From positions 1,922,001 to 1,986,000 of the forward strand of contig NC_135259.1 of the NCBI RefSeq assembly GCF_964204865.1: a stretch of 64,000 nt of DNA. Direction: 5' to 3'. This DNA comes from Styela clava (Eukaryota > Chordata > Ascidiacea > Stolidobranchia > Styelidae). The notes beneath the pieces were generated by a model. That model was not told where the DNA came from, did not search any database, and saw only the letters and a program-made list of their open reading frames with translations. Position numbers and translations under genes: made by a program. Of the stretch, positions 48,307 to 59,225 are shown one piece after another (the first letter of the stretch is position 1; every line of letters begins with the position of its first letter).

Positions 48307-50395
48307 ATGGTCATAATGAGCATGATTTCAATTGTTGAATTACTCCTACTATTGTCATCAATTGCACTGATAACAAATGCAAGTCAGTTACAGAAAAGCT
48401 GTATTTCAGAGGACATGGAAATCGATGCTGGAAAGGTACGGTGGAGATGAAGATAACAACTCAAATTGAGACTAAATTATAGAAGTGTGTTGAACCCACT
48501 TGTTTTTGCTGATTTTAATGAAAAACATGACTCTTTAAGTTAATATTAAAGTAATTACTTCCAATCCGTTATTAGTCAAAACCATTTTTGTGTAACTAGT
48601 ATTAAATTCTAATCAACCAATGCTAACATACACCGTGTTTCCCAAATATAAGACAGGGTCTTATTTTAATTTTCTTTCGAAAAATAACACTAGGGCTTAT
48701 ATGGGAGGATGCCATTTATCAAAAACAAAATTACGAAGTAGAAAATTACGAAATTTTCAAATATACAAAATATGAAACCCGATATCCATTTACTTAAAAA
48801 TAATTTTTATTTTATTTAATTTTAGTTTTTATTAAACAAAAAACTGCCATTATTCAAAATTGACCATATCATCATCCTCTGGAATGTCATGCCAGTCACT
48901 AGATTCATAAATTCCAATGAAGATTTTACTCATTGAACCTTTTCCTTTCTCACGCGTTTTAGTTTAATCATTTGAAACGTGTAAGAGAGATTTCTTGCAT
49001 TCGATTAGGTCAAAACAAATTTCACGCTATCGGCTAGATCTTATTTTAAGGGTAGGGCTTGGATTAAAATCATTTTTAAATTTGGGCTAGGTCCTCTTTT
49101 CAGGCTATAGGACTTATTTTCGGGGAAACACCGTAATTTAGGTTTTTCCCATTTTGTAGTTATCAAAAACTACGTGGTATTCTGGACTGATGAAACAACG
49201 TCTAAGGTCTCTTGTGCCTGATTCACTAATACCACGTCTACAGAAACTGGATTCCAAGCTGTTTCAAAGGAAAATGGGTCCAGGTAAATAAATGAAAACA
49301 AAAAGCAAAATCTACAGAGTATAAATGTGTTACAATAAGTAAAATATTGTTGAAAATAGCTAAAATTAAAAATAAATTATTTACCTATAGTGATTCTTCT
49401 ACATTTTCATATGTTGTTTGAATTACCAAATCTACCTGAGAACTCGTCCAAGAGTTACGAGTCTATTTCCTCGGATCTGATAGCATACTAATTAATAATG
49501 CTTTCCAATAAATTCTCGAAAACACAATTAAAAAATTAGATAACAGGTTGCATAGAAGGACAATTTTTGTAACACCGTTTTATTTGCCAGATATGTTTAA
49601 TTTGAATTTCATGTTGACTATGAAGGAGATGGAACTTATCATATTAGGAAATCAGACGATGGTATGTTGTGTACACAAAATGTATCCCAATTGAATGCTT
49701 TCAAAACGTCGTGGAAAGTTATTGATTAGCATAACAATGAAAAGTACTAGTAAACTCTTTTATTATTTTCAATCTAATTTAAGACATTTGTTAATTTTTT
49801 GACACAAATTGAACGTTTGCAGAATTTATTCACCTCGAGCACGGAGAGGAAATGAACGGACTTGCGAATGAAGCGGTGTCAAATATGGGTAAAATTACTA
49901 ATACATGTACATATATAATATAATATTCGATATATAGATAAATTATTATTCTTGTGTTGGTCTGCAGTTAATTAAACTCATTTAATTCTATTTGTTTTAA
50001 TCAGACAACCTTTTAGACAATGCAGCTATAGTTTTTCTTTCTGACTATGAAAATTATTTTGCGGCTTTGTTATGTCCACTCGACAAAGGTGTGAAAACTT
50101 ATATCAAACTTTTTAAGTACTGGAAGATATTGTAAATTAAATTACCAAGTCGAAGTATTTGTTGTTGCATCATGAACTAGTACAAATACCGGAATATAAA
50201 TACTCCTTCCATCGAGTTCAAACGTTTGTTCTCTACCCATTGTGGACATGAACAGCAGTCTCGTTTTGCCTTAGCTATATATATATGCAAGGTCTGGTGA
50301 TATCAGAATCTTATCGAAAAAACTTGTGTGATTTACTTTGTTCAGATCATCAGGTGATTCGTGGATTTTTTCCAAGTCCAAATCCAACTTTGTGA
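48307..50395 (+). pseudogene. Lipocalin-like secreted protein gene, family frame broken
   Basis: Exon A (48307-48435) encodes a clear signal peptide (MVIMSMISIVELLLLLSSIA). Further exons with good splice sites are B 49160-49283, C 49591-49661, D 49823-49888, E 50005-50088 and F 50346-50395. In one frame B to F read as a lipocalin-like chain: FQAVSKENGSR, FEFHVDYEGDGTYHIRKSDD, EFIHLEHGEEM, then the lipocalin-type FLSDYENYFAALLC and a short tail to a stop. Phases B-C-D-E-F agree in that frame, but it holds a TGA in B and a TAA in C, and A joins B in the wrong phase. An exon with the usual G-x-W motif is missing between A and B, where a family B element now sits. Spliced as it stands, A-B-C-D reads an alternative frame of about 118 codons. 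The lipocalin call is moderate. Confidence 0.6.
48633..49133. mobile_element. Family B inverted-repeat element, longest copy
   Basis: Starts CCGTGTTTCCCAAATATAAG and ends TTTTCGGGGAAACACCG, with TA on the right flank. On the minus strand (about 48915-48852) it reads SSDWHDIPEDDDMVNFE-stop, matching the tail in the copy at 27002-27276. It lies in the intron before exon B of the lipocalin-like gene, ending 26 bp before that exon. Confidence 0.78.
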
Positions 50396-51256
50396 CAGGT
50401 TGCAGCCTGCATTAACGTCTTGCATGATGTCGCAATATCTGCAAAATTTTCTCCTTCAACATGTCCAGAAACTGACTGAAGTCATTATTTGAGCTAACCA
50501 ACTATTATTTATCAATGTTAGTTACATATCTATATATATATATATATACTAATTTCATCAACAGTCCTCGATGTTTGCTATTATTCAGAATATTGTATTT
50601 TAAAAAATAACGCTGATTACGTTGTTTTATAATTATCTAAATATATTTTATCACACCCGTATATGAATGAAAATAATGACTAACTCGTAACCTGTAAAAT
50701 GCTAAAAAATACGTTAAATATAATTACTATGACCAAATTTATTGTTAATTAGGTTTTGATTTGGGTATTTTGAGAATTTCGAAAAGTATTGATATTACGT
50801 AAAGCGAACTCGCCACGAATTAGCTTGGCTTGGGACAAGATTGTGTTGTCAGTTTAGTTCATGCGATGTGACTGCTATACGTTTCTTAATATAGACGCCG
50901 TCGGTAAAAAGTAATGGTCAGAAGGATTGGCAAGATTTACACACAAGCCATTCACAGATTCTCACTTCTCTTTTTATTCACGTTTCTATTGCAAAATATA
51001 CTAATAGTTTTAAAAATTCGAAATCTTCTTTACGGTCGATAGAGTATAGTCAATGATTCGAGAAAATTCATTCCAGTAAATATACATGCTCTTATCCTCT
51101 ACGTTCATAATGGTCTCCCGGCAGCTTACGAGTCTTATTCCTCTGTTTTAAATCATTCCTATTTTTACATGTCAATTTGTCGTACTATTTTCAACTTGAC
51201 AAGCTGGATATTCATCAAGTACATCCGCTTGCTGTTGCCAACCTCCGTTTTTTTCA

Positions 51257-51366
51257 GAGCTCCAGAAGTATATGCACCAAGATAGCGCACATCCTGAACA
51301 TAGTATTTGTACCAGGTTATGGTTCAGGTTGTGCGCCATCTTGGTGCACATACTTCGGGAGCGGCG
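51257..51366. mobile_element. Family A element, compact hairpin copy
   Basis: GAGCTCCAGAAGTATATGCA faces GTGCACATACTTCGGGAGC, with the second inner arm pair CACCAAGAT.GCGCAC / GTGCGCCATCTTGGTG. Nearly the whole element is self-complementary apart from a loop of about 30 bases. Confidence 0.85.
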
Positions 51367-51772
51367 TTTTTTTGATCCTGCTTAAATATAATTTTATCAA
51401 AATATTAAACCACATTACAAAATATCATTTTGTTTTAAATTTTAGCATGAATATCAATCGAAAACAAATTTAGCACTTTGCCTTAGCCATGATCCATCAC
51501 AATTATATATACCAGCTTGTCAACAGAATTTCGCAAGTAAAACCAGAGCCAACCTATTTTTAGAATGAGAGCTAAAAAATGACAAAGTTATTAGTAGATT
51601 ATCAGTAGCATTGTGCATTTCTTTATGTTTATATATTTATTGGTATTCGTTATTCACCATATACTTTCTTTTCATATAGTGGGTAAATTATTATTTACTG
51701 ATAGCCTAATAAACAAATAGTGATATATAATTATCTATGATTTACCCTATGTGGGATACCTTGTGACATCAA

Positions 51773-52768
51773 GATGCCAAAGATCAGATGCCCAATCAAC
51801 GAATGTGAATTTGAAACAGAGGATGAGGCCTCTATTGTTGCTGCTTGTTGCTATCGTTGCTGAATTTACACGCTACCACACACAGCGCACAAAAAACTCA
51901 ACAACCCACAACCCAAGTTGAGAAAGTAAAACGTCCAACCATCACATCTGCTAGCTCAACTGAAGAACGGACATATTTTGAATCAAGATGGACAGACTAC
52001 AAAGCTGCCACAAAAATATTTGGCCAAGACATAATTTTCCAACTATTGGAATGCTGTGAGGATCCACTGCGCAAAGATCTAACTCGCACCTCGCCTAATC
52101 TTACAGGAAAATCAGGACAAGACATACTGAACGCTATCAAAGGAAAATGTCATGATCGCCAGAGTCAAGCTCGCCAACATGAAACATGACAGAGACGAAC
52201 CAGTAAGAAACTTTGGCGCCCGCATTCGTGGCCAAGCGACAGATTCCCAGTCCACAGACGCCATCAGCTCATATCGAAAGGGGCGCATTCAAGTCAAGCC
52301 CACATCCGATAAGATGCAAGCCACATGTACTTACTGCGGAGAAACAGGACACGGCAAAAGTTCTCCACTAAGAATCAAATAACGTTCCTGTCCTGCTTTC
52401 AATCAGACTTGCTACCACTGCTTGAAACTACACCATTTTGAATCAGTTTGTAGAGGCAAAACATCGTCAAAAATGGTCAAACCATCACAGGAACCTGATG
52501 ACATGGAGAACTCTATGTCCAATTCATTACGCTCAGTTTACAAGAATTCATCCAACGGAATGGCTCTGGACCACCACCAATAAGTGCCAAAGTTGGGAAA
52601 AACGCAAGTCAGATCCACAGCTATTTTTTGATATTATGATCGGCATACTGCCATCTGACTTTGCTAAATTGGGGTTTAAAAAGAATTTCAAACCCCAACA
52701 ACAATGACTGCGACCAATAACAAATGGATACATATCCTTGGCGCCCTAGTTGCAAGATTTTCAGGAAC
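51773..52768 (+). pseudogene. Ty3/gypsy element B, left part (gag), split by element A
   Basis: The frame starts MPKIRCPINECEFETEDEAS, then shifts to LLNLHATTHSAQK. Together these resemble the N-terminal zinc-finger-bearing gag of K02A2.6-type gypsy elements. Next come RTYFESRWTDYKAATKIFG, VKLANMKHDRDEPVRNFGAR, and CCHC-type knuckles CTYCGETGHGK and CYHCLKLHHFESVC, spread over several frames. Frameshifts and deletions are frequent, so it is dead. The continuation is at 63431-63850, on the far side of gypsy element A. Confidence 0.78.
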
Positions 52769-52773
52769 AACTG

Positions 52774-52857
52774 TGTGGTATACTGTGTTATGGCTCCCAT
52801 TATTTCATGCATGAGTGACCTTGGTTTCTCTCTCGCCCTTCTTCTTTTGTTGATGTT

Positions 52858-52859
<2 letters not shown>
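52774..52859 (+). repeat. 5' LTR of gypsy A, first segment
   Basis: It matches 63262-63347 of the 3' LTR. It ends with TTGTTGATGTTTC (52847-52859), the left copy of the LINE target duplication. The second LTR segment resumes at 58935. Confidence 0.92.
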
Positions 52860-52897
<38 letters not shown>

Positions 52898-53559
52898 GTT
52901 ATCCAAATACGTGATTTCAATTTATTTGCATGAAGTCACCAAGATTTTATTTATCCACATTTTGGCCGAATTTTAATTATTCATATTTTTCACCCCCCAT
53001 ATGTTTTATGTTAAAAATTACATATAAAAGAAGGAAGTTATTTGTCACATTTGATTCATAACAATATAACAATGTTGATTCAAGGTCCATAGATGTATTT
53101 ATTCCATTGAAGTAATCCAATGTATCCACCAGTCAAATAATCCATTACATTCCATTCGTTCAGCACATTTAAGTAATTACATAATTAATTTTATAATACG
53201 GTATGCATGGAAATAGAAAAACATTTACACTAATTAGATGGGTTATCGATCATGTTTGATCAGTTGAAGGGGGTGATATTCAACCCACCCAACATGAAAG
53301 TTTAAATGGATGAAACTTTTCAATTTTAAAACAAGAATATCGGTCGGAGACCGAAGACTTATCGATCGACCGAAAAAAATAATTAATAACTCGCTAATTA
53401 TACGACATAATTAATCCAAAATCAATAGGCTTCTGGTCCGAGATATGATGCATGCACATGCAAAATTTGGAGCAGATTCAACTTAAGAAAATCCTAAGAT
53501 CGATAAGTAATAAATATTAGTACTATTAAATACAGTTATAAATAGTTGAGGTAATTTAG

Positions 53560-56500
53560 TCAAGTTGAAACAGATTTCTCAAGCAATGTTCTAACAATAC
53601 TTTGCATGTATCTCTCTTTTTTGTATGATTGAAAACAATTAATTTGACCTTGGATCATGCTTTTATACTGTATTCTCAAATTAATTTGATTTTTTTCCAA
53701 ACTATCATACTTTACACTATTACGATGTAGCCAGATGCAATATTTACCGATTCCAATTAAAAATATACAGTATTCGTTGTCAATATTGTCTAAAAGAAGT
53801 ACAGATTTTGTGTCAGTTCGGTCAAGTTGGCACCAATTCCAAAAACATTTTGTAAAGGGACATTCACATAATAAATGATATACTGTTTTGCACATATTTC
53901 CATCACACAAAACACAACCCCCACCCTCATCACTGAACCACTGATTTAAAAAATTACCTACTGGTAAAGCTAAATTTGCCGCTTTCCAACAAAAGTCTTG
54001 GGTTTTTCTTGGTAAATCGTAATATCTAATTTTATTCCAGGATACTTTTGAGTATTCAATTCCAAAATTATTAATAAATCTTTGATTAAGGACTACCTTT
54101 TTTGATTCCACATCAGGAGATATTAATCTCAAATAAAGAAACTTAGTTTTGGGTTTTATATTCCAATTATTTTCAGAAAAAAGATCATATGCTTGGTTGA
54201 TTTGAGAGTTTGATAGATGGGGCCATGTATTAATGTTAGCTATGATATCTCTTTTAAATATTTCTAATCTGTTTTGAATTCCATGTATATTACTAGAAGT
54301 ATTGTTGCCTATTCGTAATGCCAGTTGTGAATTTTCAACGTAGAATAAGTCTCCAAGGGTTATAATCCCATTTCTAATTCAATTTTTGTAATCAAACGGG
54401 TATGATAGATTTCCAAAAATAGGATTGTGCCAGATATATTCTCTACAAATATCATGAAAATTGCATGGTAAAATAGTTCTTACTAAGTTTAGTTTTCTAA
54501 AGTGTATAATCATTTCCTTATAAAATTGAGGTATTTCATTTGGTATGTTCCTTATTGGAAATTCAAGAAATAAGTTTTCAAAAGAATCTGTATCAAATAC
54601 ACCATTGGAATGTTGAATGAAATATCTTGCGAATTTTGTCCAGGTAGCATTTGTGCCCTGAATCAATTTGATAGCCCATTTTAGTTTTATAGATTGAATC
54701 TTTTTTTCAATATCTATCATATTTATCCCTCCTTCATTATAATTAATACACATTTGGACCCTGCTAATCATTTCTGTTTTATAATTCCAGATAAATTCCC
54801 AAACATGCTTTTTTAACTTTTTCAAAAAAGCATCAGGCATACAGAAAATTGCAGCAAAATACCAGACCTTAGATAAAACCATACAATCTACAACTGTTTT
54901 TCTACCTTTGAAATTTAGAGCTCTTTGTTTCCAAAAATTTAAAGTTTGAATTATTTTATTTAAAACAGGTTCCATATTTTTTTTGATACATTCGTCTGTA
55001 TAATTACCTTGCCAAATGCCCAATATCCTTAAATCGTTTTTTTACGACAGATATACCTTCATATTGGCTAATATTGATATTTCTGTATTCTCCACAAAGA
55101 AGAATAGAACATTTGTCTAAATTTAGTTTCGCCCCTATAGCTTTTTCATATTTTGCACATGTTTTAAGAAGCTCAGATATTGAATCAAAAGTACCGACCA
55201 ATGCAGTTATATCATCAGCAAATAGTTTTAATTTTTCTATAGAGCCATCCGGTATTTCAAATCCAATAATGTCTTTATTGCACCTAATATTGCAAGCTAA
55301 TACTTCTGAAATAAATAAATATAAGTAAGGGGATAGAGGACATCCTTGTCTTACTCCTCTATGAATTGCAATATTATTTGATAAAAAGTTATTAACTTGA
55401 ATTTTACTACAATTATCTTTATATAATGCCTGAATCCACGAAATGAATTTTGGTCCAAAATTTAAATGTTTCAACGTTAGCCATAAAAAATCTCTGTCCA
55501 CTGAATCATATGCCTTTTCCTGATCTAAAGACACTATTAATAAAGGTTTATCTTCCATATTGGCATATGAAATAGCATCTCTTATAAACATTGAGTTTTC
55601 AGATATTTCCCTTTCAGGAACGAAACCAGTTTGATCAATATGAATTAGATCCCCAATGACCCCCTTCAAACGATTCGCTATAACTTTCGCTATGATCTTA
55701 TAATCAACATTTAGCAAGGAAATAGGGCGCCAATTTTTTATACAGTTTTTTTCTCCTTTTTTATACAGTAATGTGATTATGGCTTTTCTCATGGATAGCG
55801 ATGCTTCTTTTACATTAAAAGTTGCGCGAATTACACTTTGTAAAATTGTTCTGATACTATTCCAAAATACTATATAAAATTCTTTGGGGATTCCATCAGA
55901 CCCTGGTGATTTGTTATCTTTCATTTCAATGAGCGCATTTTTTATTTCTATTTCCTGAAGATCAGTTTCTAATCCATTTTTTTGCTCCTCAGTTAATCTA
56001 CCATTATACTTGTTTAAGATATTTTTCTGTTCATCTCTTTCTACTGTCTTCTTTTGATACAATTTGGAATAAAACACTTCAATTTCTTTTTGAATTTCTT
56101 GAATATCATAAACTATATCACCATTATCTTTTTTTAATTCTGTCCAAATTTTATTTCTTCCCTTATATTGTTCCAAATTTAAAAAATAAGAATTGGGTTT
56201 TTCGCCTTCCTCTACCCACTTAATTCTTGATCTAATAATGCTGCCTTTTACTCTATCCATTTGAATTTCTTGGAGTTCATCTTTTATTTTTATTGCTAGC
56301 TCTCTTTTAGTATGCATAGATGTGATATCTACACAGTTATTCAAATCTGTAAGAATTTTATCATATTGCCCAAGTTTTTCTAATTCCTTAGATTGTTGCT
56401 CTTGTTTTAACATTCTACCTCTGTGTACAGCCCACGTTTTTAGTTTCCGTTTACATTCATCCCAGAACTTGAGAATTTCGTGATTAGGTAAATTATCGAT

Positions 56501-57355
56501 TTCAACTGACCATTTAATCAATACTGCATTAACTCCATTTTTAAACATATCGTCTTTTAGAAGAGATGTGTTCAATTTCCAATAGCTTTTTCCTAATTTT
56601 GCGTTACTCGTGTTTTTTATTGCTAGTTGTATGGGAAGATGATCAGATAAAACACTAACTAATATTTTAGAGTGGATTGTACTTGAAATTAAGTTATTAG
56701 AAATCAGAAATTTGTCAAGTCTTTTCTGTAATAGATAGTTTGAACTTCTCCAAGTGAATTTTTTAATATCTGGGTTTTGATTTCGCCAAATATCCACCAA
56801 CTTCATACGATACATCATTTCTTTCAGATATCGGGCACTACAATCTCTGATGCATCTGGAACGTGTGTTTTTATCTTGGTTTTCTAATATGCAATTAAAA
56901 TCCCCTCCCCATATAATTGCCCATGGTTTGCTATTTATTCGGTGATTCATAATATCTATAAATTTTAACTCAATTTCTTCGAAAAAAATTTCCCGTTCTC
57001 TTGTATAGTTTGGAGCATAAGTATTACATATTATAATATTATGATTATTATATTCCATAGTGCATAATATATACCGGCCATTTCTGTCTATAATTAAAGA
57101 ATTAATTTTTAGATTTTTGTGTTCGTTAATTAGAATAGAAACACCACATTTCAGGTTTGAAAAGGTGGTCCAAAAACCCTTCCCTGCCCAATCCTTTGAC
57201 CAGGAATTTTTATCAATATCGTTTGAACAGTGAGTTTCTTGTAAAAAAGCAATATCTACTTTCTGCATTTCCAAATATTTGAATATTGCAATACGTTTTG
57301 TTGGATTGCGCATTCCCCTAACATTGAATGAAACTAGCACTAAATTAGAAGTCAT
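53560..57355 (-). pseudogene. LINE ORF2: endonuclease plus reverse transcriptase, two lesions
   Basis: The ATG at 57355 starts an endonuclease (VSFNVRGM, QETHCSND, GGDFNC, SDHLPI) followed by a reverse transcriptase with all palm motifs: KSPGSDGIPKEFY, WRPISLLNVDYKI, SLDQEKAYDSVDR, GVRQGCPLSP and FADDITALVG, then LNLDKC. The frame breaks near 55010-55023 by a frameshift and resumes as ILGIWQGNYTDECIKK. It then meets a TGA at 54379-54381 within YKN-stop-IRNGIITLGD, where a Trp codon is likely in the parent. The C-terminus has the knuckle CVLCDGNMCKTVYHLLCECP. The enzyme would nick target DNA and copy the element RNA at the nick. Only these two lesions separate it from an open frame of about 1,265 codons. 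Confidence 0.9.
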
Positions 57356-57474
57356 ACAGAGATGAATAATTAACTAAAAAGTAACAAAAAACTAGTAACT
57401 AAATCCAAAACCAAATAAATAAGTTGCAAACCAAAAAAATGTATGATAAGTATGTCTGATTTTCTCTTTTCTTT

Positions 57475-58918
57475 TTAAATGGTAGTTTTTGCATTTTCTA
57501 ATGCATACTCTTTTATGTCATTATTTGTATGGGTGTTGCTATTTTCAATAGTATTCTCAATTAATTTATGTGTACTCACTGTTACGGGTCCCTCATTTTT
57601 ACTCTTTTGAACGGATTTTTCTTCTTCATCAGCTTTCCTTTTTTCACCTTTCTTTTCCATTAGATTTATCTGCCCACGTATTTCCCAACTTTCGATGAGA
57701 TCTTGTGTCCCCATTTTGCTCATATGAATTTTATCCTTCTTGTAAAGTAAAAGTTATTGGGGGTTCAATGTATAGCACTCCGTTATTTTCTGCAGTTTCT
57801 TTTAATTGTTTATTAATAGCAATTCGTTCCTGTTCGTTTCCAAAAAAATCGTACCTTGGTATAATCCCACTGATAATGACCCTCTTGAACTTTTGTTTTA
57901 AAGTTTTCACTAATTTATCTGCATCTTTTTCTACAGGCTGATTTGAGTCGATGTTATTTGATCCTGTGTACAATATCACAGTGTCTAAAGTTTCGTTCGT
58001 CTCACTTTTTGAGATTATGTTTTGCATTTTGCGAATGGTGCACCCAAAGAATTCTTCAACATTTGCAGAAGCCAAGCTTCTGATTTGAGGTCCTTGGGAA
58101 TCTGTATAAACATGTATTTGAGATGCATCATTCTTTTTTATTTTCAATTGTGAAGAATCTTCTGGTGTGGAATGGGAATATTTTTCACTAGTTGTGTTTG
58201 TTACATCTTTTTTTTCCGATTGTGTATTTTGGTTATTGACTACTAATTCATTCCTTTCACTTGTATTATTTTGTTCATTTTCTTTCTTTTCAGGATACAT
58301 CGAAGTTTCAAGGGTTCTTTCATTTTCTGTTGAATTTTTGTGTGCTGTTTGTGTATCTTCTCTATGTTGCTCGACTCTATCAGTTTCTATGGTTTTCTTG
58401 TTTGTTGACAACCTATTTATATTTGATTCATTTTGTCCCATCTCCACCATTGTTTGGGCGATCATAAATTCTTCTATGGTTTTGTTCTCCTTATCAATTT
58501 TTGTCTTTGGTTTGCAGTCTTTTTCTAAGTGAGGCAGGCCGTTTTTATTTTTGCATATTGAACATATTTTTCTTCTAATACACTCTTCAGCCCGGTGTCC
58601 CCTTCTTTTGCAAATATAGCATTTTGGGCTTGTTTGGGGTTGCTGGTTGCTTTCCTGTTCTTGTCCTTCATACCATACGTGAAATTCCCATTGATAGCTT
58701 CTGTGGAATGGTGGTAATTGAAGTGTTCTGGGTATTTCGTATTCAAGATGCATCCTACACATGCGTCTTCCAGTTAATGTTCCCGTCCTATCTTTTTCTC
58801 TGGAAATAGAGTCAATATGTCCAAATCCTTTTAATAGATGTGCGAGATATTGATTTGGAACTCGGTTTGGAATGAGAGACACCCAAACTTCAATACTGTC
58901 ATCTTGGACGTCTCTCAC
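57475..58918 (-). pseudogene. LINE ORF1: CCHC zinc knuckles joined to an SGNH-hydrolase-like domain, one frameshift
   Basis: The first part resembles an RRM-like gag segment (VWVSLIPNRVPNQYLAHLLK). Two knuckles follow, CYICKRRGHRAEEC and CSICKNKNGLPHLEKDC, then a long polar linker. From about residue 265 the pattern of an SGNH/GDSL hydrolase appears: block I HVYTDSQG, block III ILYTGSNNID, and IISGIIPRYD. The frame stops at 57731-57733, but the block V D-x-x-H (DKIHMSKMG, 57735-57709) is present one base out of frame. It runs on to a stop at 57475. Esterase domains are known in ORF1 of CR1-type LINEs; here the partner ORF2 is L1/Tx1-like. No ATG opens the frame (5' truncation). Confidence 0.8.
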
Positions 58919-58934
58919 ATGTTGTTGATGTTTC

Positions 58935-59012
58935 AGTCGATGACTGCGTGTTTCTGTAATACATTTTGAATATCTACAAACATCGTCTATTCTTCGAGTT
59001 CACGACACAACA
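58935..59012 (+). repeat. 5' LTR of gypsy A, second segment
   Basis: It matches 63348-63425 of the 3' LTR except for A versus G in CTACARACATCG. It ends CACGACACAACA and is followed at once by the leader of the element. Confidence 0.9.
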
Positions 59013-59225
59013 TATAATGGCGACCAGGATGATTAAAGAATTCTAATGCCGGTGGAATAATTTTATACGCAAGGTAACCCTACTTTACGTGAAAAGCGAC
59101 GGTAAATACTTCGGACATTTTGCTGATTGTCACTGCCGGTTTGTTACAAAAAGCTAGCCTACACACCGTTTTGCTGTTTCTACATTGCTACAATTTCTGC
59201 TACCTTACATTCTACTTACGGAGAA

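Larger units (their letters stand above)
52860..58921 (-). mobile_element. L1/Tx1-like LINE with hydrolase-bearing ORF1, inserted in a gypsy LTR
   Basis: The insertion is antisense to gypsy A. The 3' end is a 37-nt poly-A (T-run at 52860-52896 on the + strand). It is flanked by a 13-bp duplication TTGTTGATGTTTC (52847-52859 and 58922-58934). The element is about 6.06 kb: 3' UTR (52897-53559), ORF2 (53560-57355), spacer, ORF1 (57475-58918). ORF1 is open to the insertion edge without an ATG, so the copy is 5'-truncated. The intact tail and duplication suggest a recent insertion. Confidence 0.93.
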
